DNA of 11,442 nucleotides from an uncultured Flavihumibacter sp. Its GTDB lineage: Bacteria; Bacteroidota; Bacteroidia; Chitinophagales; Chitinophagaceae. Shown here one piece after another: positions 6,016-11,442 of this stretch. Position numbers and translations under genes: made by a program. How positions within the stretch are numbered: position 1 is the stretch's first letter; each line of letters begins with the position of its first letter. Under the pieces are notes generated by a model. The model had not been told where the DNA came from and made no database searches. It saw only the letters and a list, made by a program, of their open reading frames with translations. The DNA is taken from positions 1 through 11,442 of the forward strand of contig CAMLPA010000067.1 of assembly GCA_946481605.1 (NCBI GenBank). The letters are read 5' to 3'.

Positions 6016-6945
6016 ATGCCAACCATTAGTTCTTTCCTTCCAGCCGCCACACAGATGATTTATGACATGCAACTGCAACACCTGCTGAAAGGCGTTACGT
6101 TTGAATGCCCTGCCGTTGCAGCAGCTCAGCCGAAAGTTGTGCGTTGCGTGCTGGAGGGAAAGAACTATTCCAGCATAGAGATTGATCGCATCTTCTCCGC
6201 AAGCAAGGCCGAAGGCCGAAGTCTGTATTATGTAGACGATGCGCTGCTGCAGTCTATCGCACCTGATATCATCTTCACACAGGATGTTTGCGAAGTATGC
6301 CAGATAGATACCGTTTGTACCGCCACAGCCGTTGCCAAACTGGAAAAACAGCCGGAACTCATCGCACTCACGCCGCAAAGTCTGGAAGACGTTTTCGCCA
6401 CTGCTATTCAAATTGCCACCGCGGTGGGCATGGAAGAAAACGCATACCGCTACCTGGGCGCCCTCACCAAAAGCATGGACCACATCACGGACACGCTGCG
6501 CAAACACCGCGCACCTGTGCGTCGCGTGATGCTGATGGAATGGATAGAACCCGTATACAATTGCGGCCATTGGATACCGCACCAGATCAGCTATGCAGGT
6601 GGTGTTGACATGTTAAGCAATCCTTCCGGAGATAGTATTGTTACCCCCTGGGAGAAAATTTGTCGCTACGATCCGGAAGTGCTGGTGATCGCCCCATGCG
6701 GGTTCACCACAGAACGATCATTGGAAGAAATGCACCTGCTCACCCAACTTCCCGGATGGGAGGAACTGCTGGCGGTGAAAACGAACCGTGTTTTCCTCGC
6801 CGACTTCGATCTTTTCACCCAACCCAGCGCCTCTACGCTGGTGAACGGAATAGAACTGCTCGCCGGACTTTTTCACCCTGAAATATTACCCGTTCCGGAA
6901 ACACTCACCAAACATTTCAGAACCATCGGCACTGTACACGCGTAA
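6016..6945 (+). CDS. BtuF-like corrinoid-binding protein without signal peptide
   Basis: The 309-residue product starts directly with ISSFLPAATQMIYDMQLQ, which corresponds to the first beta-strand and helix of mature BtuF/FepB-type (type III) periplasmic binding proteins. No signal peptide or lipobox precedes it, and no longer in-frame start is available after the preceding stop. Family landmarks are TQDVCEVC at 88-95 (Cys92 and Cys95), EWIEPVYNCGHWIPHQ at 175-190, AGGVDML near 194-200, and DPEVLVIAPCGF at 219-230. The Cys pair and GHW motif mark the cytosolic-looking 'cobalamin-binding' branch found in many B12 salvage loci. It probably binds cobalamin or cobinamide, perhaps as a carrier or chaperone on the inner face of the membrane rather than in the periplasm. 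The 9-base spacers before this gene and before cobU are almost identical. Confidence 0.85.
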   Translation: MPTISSFLPAATQMIYDMQLQHLLKGVTFECPAVAAAQPKVVRCVLEGKNYSSIEIDRIFSASKAEGRSLYYVDDALLQSIAPDIIFTQDVCEVCQIDTVCTATAVAKLEKQPELIALTPQSLEDVFATAIQIATAVGMEENAYRYLGALTKSMDHITDTLRKHRAPVRRVMLMEWIEPVYNCGHWIPHQISYAGGVDMLSNPSGDSIVTPWEKICRYDPEVLVIAPCGFTTERSLEEMHLLTQLPGWEELLAVKTNRVFLADFDLFTQPSASTLVNGIELLAGLFHPEILPVPETLTKHFRTIGTVHA

Positions 6946-6954
6946 AATATTTCC

Positions 6955-7473
6955 ATGGCCACCATTACATTCATCACCGGAGGAGCGCGCAGCGGAAAAA
7001 GCAGTTACGCACAGGAAAGGGCACTCGCACAAAGCATATCCCCGGTTTATGTTGCCACCGCGAAGGTGTGGGATGATTCCTTCCAGAAAAGAGTGGACAG
7101 GCACCGTACCGACAGGAACGAACGCTGGCGTACGTTTGAGCAGATGACCAACCTTTCGCAACTTCCGCTTCAGAAAGAAACCGTCGTGATTGATTGTGTA
7201 ACCTTATGGCTCACCAATCTTTTCGCTCAGGAAAAAAACAACATTGAAAAATGCTTGCAGTTACTGAAGGAAGATATGGAGCAACTGCTGAAAACCGACA
7301 ACCATTTCTTCATCGTATCCAATGAAATCGGCATGGGACTACACGCACATACCGAAGCGGGTCTACTTTTTACCGACCTTCAGGGCTGGGCCAACCAGTA
7401 CATCGCCTCCGTTGCGGAAGAAGTAGTATTTATGGTGAGCGGGATTCCCCTCCACATTAAGCGGCCTGGATAA
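6955..7473 (+). CDS. cobU: Bifunctional adenosylcobinamide kinase / adenosylcobinamide-phosphate guanylyltransferase
   Basis: This 172-residue protein has the length of CobU/CobP. The Walker A loop GGARSGKS is at 9-16. RVDRHRTDRNERWRTFE at 46-62 carries His50, which lines up with the histidine that is guanylylated in CobU. VIDCVTLWLTNLF near 78-90 is the Walker B-like strand, and SNEIGMG followed by a C-terminal VSGIPLHIK completes the family pattern. It phosphorylates adenosylcobinamide on its aminopropanol arm and then transfers GMP from GTP, giving adenosylcobinamide-GDP for CobS. It follows the BtuF-like gene by 9 bases and precedes the DUF71 gene by 13 bases in the riboswitch-led operon. 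Gly-rich end features and length indicate a complete gene. Confidence 0.95.
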   Translation: MATITFITGGARSGKSSYAQERALAQSISPVYVATAKVWDDSFQKRVDRHRTDRNERWRTFEQMTNLSQLPLQKETVVIDCVTLWLTNLFAQEKNNIEKCLQLLKEDMEQLLKTDNHFFIVSNEIGMGLHAHTEAGLLFTDLQGWANQYIASVAEEVVFMVSGIPLHIKRPG

Positions 7474-7486
7474 AATAAGCGAACGC

Positions 7487-8203
7487 ATGAAAACATATTT
7501 CAACTGGAGCGGTGGAAAAGATTCATCTATCGCACTGTTCAGAATGATGGAAGCCGGCAATAAGCCAGAGTTGCTGCTTACCTCCGTGAATGCCACACAC
7601 AACCGCGTTTCCATGCATGGCGTAAGAAGAGAATTGCTGGAAATACAGGCTTTGGAAACCGGCATCCCATTGGAAACCCTCGAACTTCCGGAACAGCCTG
7701 ACATGAACACCTACAATACGTTGATGAGAGAGAAAATGAACGACCTGAAACAGCGCGGCTTCAGCAAAGCGGTTTTCGGTGATATTTTTCTTGAAGATTT
7801 AAAAAGATACAGAGAGGAGAAACTGGCAGAAGCCGGTATTGAAGCTGTGTTCCCGATCTGGAAAGAGTCTACCCGTTCCCTGGCCGAATATTTTATTAAT
7901 GAAGGATTCAAAGCGATCATTGTTTGTGTGAACGAAAGATTGCTCGACAGTTCATTCTGCGGAAGGGAACTGGACCATTCATTTTTGAATGACCTTCCTC
8001 CAAATGTTGATCCCTGCGGGGAGAACGGAGAATTTCATTCTTACGTGTATGCGGGACCGGTATTCCGTAACGCTATCCCCGTTAAAAAAGGCGCACTGGT
8101 ACACCGTACTTATCCGGTTCCTTCCGGCAATGACGCGGACAATTGTTATACTACGCCCATAAAAGAACAATACGGGTTTTATTTCCAGGATTTATTACTG
8201 TAA
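7487..8203 (+). CDS. DUF71/COG2102 ATP-pyrophosphatase (Dph6-like), B12-operon branch
   Basis: The 238-residue product carries the PP-loop SGGKDS at 8-13, the ATP-binding signature of N-type ATP pyrophosphatases. It also has the DUF71 blocks FGDIFLEDLKRYREEK at 97-112, FPIW at 122-125, and GENGEFHSYVYAGPVF at 178-193. Eukaryotic and archaeal relatives are diphthine-ammonia ligase (Dph6), which makes diphthamide on elongation factor 2. Bacteria have no diphthamide, so that name, often carried over automatically, does not fit here. Comparative genomics (de Crecy-Lagard and colleagues, 2012, from memory) predicted a separate DUF71 branch acting in B12 salvage, and its place here between cobU and cobT agrees. 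An ATP-dependent amidation or ligation on a corrinoid side chain is a fair inference, but the reaction is not established. Confidence 0.85.
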   Translation: MKTYFNWSGGKDSSIALFRMMEAGNKPELLLTSVNATHNRVSMHGVRRELLEIQALETGIPLETLELPEQPDMNTYNTLMREKMNDLKQRGFSKAVFGDIFLEDLKRYREEKLAEAGIEAVFPIWKESTRSLAEYFINEGFKAIIVCVNERLLDSSFCGRELDHSFLNDLPPNVDPCGENGEFHSYVYAGPVFRNAIPVKKGALVHRTYPVPSGNDADNCYTTPIKEQYGFYFQDLLL

Positions 8204-8213
8204 TTTCCGCCCC

Positions 8214-9272
8214 ATGAAATGGCAAATCACTGTACCGGATGAACAAATACTGCCCCAACTTCAAGACGCAATCAACAACAAGACCAAGCCACCCGGCGCA
8301 TTGGGCAAACTGGAAGACATCGCCCTGCAATGCGGACTGATCCAGCAAACACTCAGCCCTTCCATCCGTCAACCGCATATCCTTGTTTTCGCGGCGGACC
8401 ATGGCATCGCCGCCACAGGACTGGTCAATCCTTACCCACAGGAAGTGACCGCGCAGATGGTGCAGAATTTCTTATCAGGCGGAGCAGCGATTAATGTATT
8501 GTGCCGATCCAACAACATCTCCCTTAAAGTAGTCAATGCGGGTGTGAAAGAAAGTTTTCCTTTTACCGACCCCGCGCACCTGCTCATCAATATTCCTATA
8601 GATCAGGGCACAAAGAATTACCTGGAAGAAGCAGCCATGCGCTCCGAACAATGTATACATGCCCTTGAAACGGGCGCCACACTGGTGGAAGGACTTTTCA
8701 GTACAGGTTGCAACACAATCGGGCTGGGCGAAATGGGCATCGGCAACAGTTCTTCCGCCGCACTCATCATGCACGCACTTACGGGTATGCCGTTATCGGA
8801 TTGCACAGGCAGAGGAACCGGGGCCGATGATGCCTTCCTTGAACAGAAAAGAAAAACACTGGAACTTGTTGCGGAAAAACACCGGTTGAATACCCTCGGA
8901 AATGACCCATTGAGAGTGTTGGAATACACCGGCGGTTTCGAGATCGCCATGATGACCGGCGCCTATTGTAAAGCAGCGGAACTGGGCATGATCCTGCTCG
9001 TGGATGGGTTCATCGCCACCACCGCATGGCTGATCGCTTATAAAATGTATCCGGCCATAAAGCACTACAGTATTTTCACCCACTGCTCCGCGGAAAAAGG
9101 CCATCAACAATTATTGAATGAAGTGGGCGGCATACCTTTGCTTCACCTGGATATGCGGCTGGGAGAAGGCACGGGCACAGCCATGGCAATGCCCATCATA
9201 AGAGCATCAGTAGATATACTGAACGAAATGGCGAGTTTCTCCTCCGCAGGCGTATCCGGGAAAAGAGATTGA
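8214..9272 (+). CDS. cobT: Nicotinate-nucleotide--dimethylbenzimidazole phosphoribosyltransferase
   Basis: The 352-residue protein has the CobT length and motifs. TKPPGALGKLEDIALQ at 24-39 is the N-terminal signature (K.PGSLG.LE), FAADHGIA at 59-66 is the substrate loop, and GEMGIGNSSSAA at 172-183 is the phosphate-binding block. LDMRLGEGTGTA at 312-323 holds Glu318, matching the catalytic glutamate (Glu317 in the Salmonella enzyme). It transfers phosphoribose from nicotinate mononucleotide to the lower-ligand base, giving alpha-ribazole phosphate for CobS. The gene follows the DUF71 gene by 10 bases. GNSSS replaces the more common GNTT, a change often seen in the family. The source of 5,6-dimethylbenzimidazole is not in the window. 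Confidence 0.96.
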   Translation: MKWQITVPDEQILPQLQDAINNKTKPPGALGKLEDIALQCGLIQQTLSPSIRQPHILVFAADHGIAATGLVNPYPQEVTAQMVQNFLSGGAAINVLCRSNNISLKVVNAGVKESFPFTDPAHLLINIPIDQGTKNYLEEAAMRSEQCIHALETGATLVEGLFSTGCNTIGLGEMGIGNSSSAALIMHALTGMPLSDCTGRGTGADDAFLEQKRKTLELVAEKHRLNTLGNDPLRVLEYTGGFEIAMMTGAYCKAAELGMILLVDGFIATTAWLIAYKMYPAIKHYSIFTHCSAEKGHQQLLNEVGGIPLLHLDMRLGEGTGTAMAMPIIRASVDILNEMASFSSAGVSGKRD

Positions 9273-9285
9273 TTGATTATTCAGA

Positions 9286-9292
9286 AAAGGAG
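9286..9292 (+). promoter_or_regulatory. Shine-Dalgarno site of cobS
   Basis: AAAGGAG at 9286-9292 lies 5 bases before the cobS ATG. It is the only clean Shine-Dalgarno in the operon; the other genes start after A/T-rich spacers, as is usual in Bacteroidota. It fixes the cobS start at 9298. Confidence 0.6.
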
Positions 9293-9297
9293 ATGGT

Positions 9298-10110
9298 ATG
9301 AAAAAGGAGTTGATGGTATTTTTTAACGCAGTCATGTTTCTTACCCGCATCAGGGTGCCGGCATTTGTGCAGCACCAGCCGGAGTTTCTACAGCAAACCC
9401 CGCGCTACTATCCCATTACGGGTATGATTGTGGGCGCATTGGCAACAATGTCTTTCCTTGTGGTGAACAGGTACATCTCACCCGACCTTGCTATTGTAGC
9501 ATACATGGTCACCAGCATACTGACCACAGGTGCTTTCCACGAAGACGGCTTCGCCGATGTGTGCGACGCCTTCGGCGGCGGATGGACCAAAGAAAAGATA
9601 CTCACCATCATGAAAGACAGCAGGCTCGGCACCTTCGGCGTTACCGGGCTGATCGCTGTATTGTGTACGAAGTTTCTCCTGATCAGATCGTTGCCTTTGT
9701 TCAATCCCGAATCTGTTGCAGCGGGCGGCAACCCCATCAGCGGCTATCTGTTTATCACCGGCGTGTTTCTCGGCGCGCATGGCATCAGCCGGCTGATGCC
9801 GCTGCTTACGCTTCAGCGGTTTGAATATGTGGCCGATCCGGACCAAAGCAAATCAAAGCCCATGGCCAACAGGAGACCCGGCTGGACCAACCTGCTGATC
9901 GGATTATTAACCATCATCCCCGTTTTTTACTTAACAGGATGGCTCTTCGCCTGGGTAATGCTCCCAATGATATGGGCTACGTTTGAAATGAGCCGTTACT
10001 TCAAAAAATGGATCGGAGGATATACGGGAGATTGCCTGGGATCTATACAACAGATCACGGAAATCATTTTTTACCTGGGCATCCTCCTCACCTGGAAATA
10101 CCTTATATAA
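9298..10110 (+). CDS. cobS: Adenosylcobinamide-GDP ribazoletransferase (cobalamin synthase)
   Basis: The 270-residue integral membrane protein has the CobS length and pattern: FLTRIRVP near 14-21, RYYPITGMIVG at 36-46, and the acidic metal-binding motif HEDGFADVCDAFGGG at 81-95. KDSRLGTFG at 106-114 and GYTGDCLGSIQQITEI near the C-terminus follow. Several hydrophobic helices lie between. It joins adenosylcobinamide-GDP (from CobU) with alpha-ribazole or its phosphate (from CobT) at the inner membrane to form adenosylcobalamin or its 5'-phosphate. It starts 25 bases after the cobT stop behind a strong Shine-Dalgarno. Its TAA stop shares one base with the ATG of cobC (TAATG), so translation of the two is coupled. 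Confidence 0.95.
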   Translation: MKKELMVFFNAVMFLTRIRVPAFVQHQPEFLQQTPRYYPITGMIVGALATMSFLVVNRYISPDLAIVAYMVTSILTTGAFHEDGFADVCDAFGGGWTKEKILTIMKDSRLGTFGVTGLIAVLCTKFLLIRSLPLFNPESVAAGGNPISGYLFITGVFLGAHGISRLMPLLTLQRFEYVADPDQSKSKPMANRRPGWTNLLIGLLTIIPVFYLTGWLFAWVMLPMIWATFEMSRYFKKWIGGYTGDCLGSIQQITEIIFYLGILLTWKYLI

Positions 10111-10712
10111 TGGGCATCTACCTGATACGACACACCACACCACTGGTGGAAAAAGGCACCTGCTACGGACAACTGGACCTTGACGTTACAGAGGCGTTTC
10201 GGGAAGAAGCTGCATTGATCAAAGCAACGTTGCCGCCGGCTATCGGGAAGGTATTCACCAGTCCGTTGCAACGTTGCAGGAAACTGGCCGAACATCTTTT
10301 CCCCACGCATGCGCTGCACCATGAACCCGCGCTCATGGAAATCAATTGCGGGGTTTGGGAAGGGCTGCACTGGGACAATATTCCACCTGAAGAAGTGCGT
10401 CCGTGGATGGAAGATTTCGTCCATACCAAAATTCCTGGCGGAGAGAATTATGTGGAAGTCTTTGAAAGAACGGTGTCACGGTTCAATGAAATTATTTCCC
10501 AACACCCTTCTTGCGCCATCATCACCCACGGGGGCGTGATACGCAGCATACTTTCCCATATCACCGGCACGGCGTTGAAAGATTCTTTTTCGAAATTCCA
10601 ACTTAACTACGGGTGCGTGGTGAAAGTACAGCATACGGAAAATGGCCTCGAACATGAAGTAATCCAGAACATTTTCAGAACGAAGGAGCAACACAAACCT
10701 TCCTCTGTATAA
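10110..10712 (+). CDS. cobC: Alpha-ribazole-5'-phosphate phosphatase (histidine phosphatase family)
   Basis: From the ATG that overlaps the cobS stop, the product is 200 residues and has the phosphoglycerate-mutase-like fold motifs. LIRHT at 5-9 has Arg7 and the phosphohistidine His8, SPLQRC at 51-56 has Arg55, EINCGVWEG at 77-85 has Glu77, and ITHGGVIRS at 138-146 has the second histidine, His140. CobC removes the 5'-phosphate from alpha-ribazole phosphate or from cobalamin 5'-phosphate, the last step of nucleotide-loop assembly, and its place after cobS agrees. The frame is open a further 34 codons upstream inside cobS, but that part is only a shadow; the TAATG start and RHT near residue 7 settle it. 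The last seven codons and the stop are duplicated 66 bases downstream. Confidence 0.92.
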   Translation: MGIYLIRHTTPLVEKGTCYGQLDLDVTEAFREEAALIKATLPPAIGKVFTSPLQRCRKLAEHLFPTHALHHEPALMEINCGVWEGLHWDNIPPEEVRPWMEDFVHTKIPGGENYVEVFERTVSRFNEIISQHPSCAIITHGGVIRSILSHITGTALKDSFSKFQLNYGCVVKVQHTENGLEHEVIQNIFRTKEQHKPSSV

Positions 10713-10719
10713 TGCTTCG
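10687..10719 (+). repeat. Direct repeat, copy 1 (3' end of cobC)
   Basis: This 33-base block covers the last codons of cobC (QHKPSSV-stop) and seven bases after the stop. It matches 10753-10785 at 27 of 33 positions, offset 66 bases. Within the seven shared codons all three differences fall in third positions and are silent. Confidence 0.85.
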
Positions 10720-10752
10720 CCTAGTGTGATGTGTCGAACCACGTCCATATCG

Positions 10753-10785
10753 GGCAGCACAAACCATCCTCCGTATAATGCCCCG
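10753..10785 (+). repeat. Direct repeat, copy 2 (vestigial cobC-like 3' end)
   Basis: In the cobC reading frame (offset 66 bases) this block again encodes QHKPSSV followed by TAA at 10776-10778. The differences from copy 1 are CAA/CAG, CCT/CCA and TCT/TCC, all synonymous. Upstream of it the frame runs back only to a TAG at 10722 and the residues do not resemble CobC, so it is at most a remnant. It lies 31 bases before the marC start. Confidence 0.75.
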
Positions 10786-10815
10786 TTTTACCTAAATTGT
10801 GTAAAACACCCACGC

Positions 10816-11394
10816 ATGAACGTTCAGATCGACACCATCCTCACGCTTACCTTCACCCTGTTCGCGGTGATAGACATTGTGGGTTCCGTGCCATTGCTTA
10901 TTTCGCTGAAGGAAAAACTCGGGGGCATCCGGGAATTCAGGGCCACCGCCATTTCCGGCGGCCTGATGATCCTCTTCCTTTTCGCGGGAGAAAGTTTCCT
11001 GAACCTCCTTGGCGTGGATGTCCGCTCCTTCGCGGTGGCGGGCTCCATCGTGATTTTCATCCTGGGACTGGAAATGATCCTGGGCATCGAATTCTTTAAA
11101 AGTGAAGGCGATGCCAAATCGGGCACCGTGGTACCCATTGCCTTTCCGCTGATCGCCGGTTCAGGAACACTCACCACGATCATTTCCCTCCGCGCCAACA
11201 ACGACGAGGTTCCTATCCTGATCGCTATCGTCCTTAACCTTGTGATTGTTTATACCGTGCTCAAATCGCTTAACCTCATAGAAAAATTACTTGGAAAAGC
11301 AGGATTGCTTGCCGTACGTAAATTTTTTGGCGTAGTTTTGCTGGCCATTGCGGTAAAAATATTCAGTTCGAACGTTGGAGAACTGATTAAATAA
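10816..11394 (+). CDS. MarC-family integral membrane protein
   Basis: The 192-residue product has about six hydrophobic segments. It has the MarC/UPF0056 pattern: an N-terminal FTLFAVIDIVGSVPLLISL, a central RSFAVAGSIVIFILGLEMIL, and the loop VPIAFPLIAGSGTLTTIISL. The family has no settled function; early claims linking E. coli MarC to multiple antibiotic resistance were later withdrawn. The open frame reaches back to 10726, but the residues before Met at 10816 include the repeat region and lack family character, so 10816 is chosen. It is 103 bases after cobC and may be read from the same transcript or from its own promoter; no clear promoter or terminator is seen between. A tRNA begins one base after its stop. 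Confidence 0.88.
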   Translation: MNVQIDTILTLTFTLFAVIDIVGSVPLLISLKEKLGGIREFRATAISGGLMILFLFAGESFLNLLGVDVRSFAVAGSIVIFILGLEMILGIEFFKSEGDAKSGTVVPIAFPLIAGSGTLTTIISLRANNDEVPILIAIVLNLVIVYTVLKSLNLIEKLLGKAGLLAVRKFFGVVLLAIAVKIFSSNVGELIK

Positions 11395-11395
11395 G

Positions 11396-11442
11396 GGCCT
11401 TGTAGTACAATGGATAGTATAAGAGTTTCCGAAGCTCCAGAT
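11396..11442 (+). tRNA. tRNA-Arg (anticodon CCG), 5' part, cut by the window edge
   Basis: The first 47 bases fold as a tRNA. The acceptor 5' strand GGCCTTG is at 11396-11402 and U8/A9 follow. The D-stem GTAC/GTAT (11405-11408 with 11417-11420) encloses the loop AATGGATA with the conserved GG. The anticodon arm has loop TTCCGAA (11427-11433), giving anticodon CCG at 11429-11431, which reads the arginine codon CGG. The anticodon stem is imperfect (27/43 A-C, 31/39 T-G). The T-arm and 3' acceptor strand lie outside the window, so acceptor pairing cannot be checked. Confidence 0.85.

Noticed and set aside
5428..6582. A 384-codon open frame on the minus strand across the DUF6580 and BtuF-like genes.
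   Set aside because: It is antisense to two genes with clear family motifs, runs across their junction, is rich in His, Cys and Gln without any recognisable domain, and reflects codon bias of the real genes.
10008..10109. Longer start for cobC inside cobS.
   Set aside because: The TAATG overlap gives the catalytic RHT motif at residues 7-9, as expected for the family; the extension is a shadow of cobS.
10726..10815. Longer start for the MarC-family protein.
   Set aside because: The extra 30 residues lie on the duplicated cobC tail, are polar and lack MarC similarity; the Met at 10816 begins right before the first membrane helix.
1..11442. CRISPR array, insertion sequence, phage or toxin-antitoxin genes.
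   Set aside because: No regularly spaced repeats, transposase, integrase or small paired toxin-antitoxin frames could be found; the only direct repeats are the cobC tail and the short gene junctions described.

Overview
The window looks like a Bacteroidota chromosome, most likely from the Chitinophaga/Flavisolibacter-like part of the phylum. The reasons are the promoter style (a TTTG/TAnnTTTG-type element ahead of the riboswitch), the near absence of Shine-Dalgarno sequences, the SusC-era style of the TonB receptor, and a cobalamin-salvage gene set typical of the group. The lineage is inferred from style, not from an alignment.

Left part, minus strand (1-2762). The first 134 bases hold the start of an outer-membrane efflux protein (TolC family), cut by the window edge. 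Upstream of it lie a PLP-dependent trans-sulfuration-family enzyme (237-1409) and a 12-helix APC amino-acid permease (1410-2762). The permease stop codon touches the enzyme start codon (TAGATG), so these two form a coupled operon, probably for uptake and metabolism of an amino acid.

Divergent spacer (2763-3120). This gene-free stretch carries a striking inverted repeat with a 24-bp stem at 2828-2881, several short repeated blocks, and at its right end a Bacteroidota-type promoter.

Right part, plus strand (3090-10712): a cobalamin operon. A cobalamin riboswitch (about 3128-3348) leads a tightly packed run of genes: btuB (outer-membrane TonB-dependent receptor), a DUF6580 small membrane protein, a BtuF-like corrinoid-binding protein without a signal peptide, cobU, a DUF71/Dph6-like ATP-PPi-loop amidoligase homologue, cobT, cobS and cobC. 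CobU, CobT, CobS and CobC together are the nucleotide-loop assembly pathway that turns cobinamide plus a lower-ligand base into cobalamin. With BtuB and the membrane protein, the operon reads as import and remodelling (salvage) of corrinoids under B12 feedback. No corrin-ring synthesis gene, no adenosyltransferase and no BtuC/BtuD appear in the window. The unusual trio DUF6580, signal-less BtuF and DUF71 is the least understood part.

Right end (10713-11442). A short spacer contains a second, diverged copy of the 3' end of cobC that still reads QHKPSSV-stop with only synonymous changes. It is followed by a MarC-family membrane protein and, one base after its stop codon, the 5' part of a tRNA-Arg with anticodon CCG, cut by the window edge.
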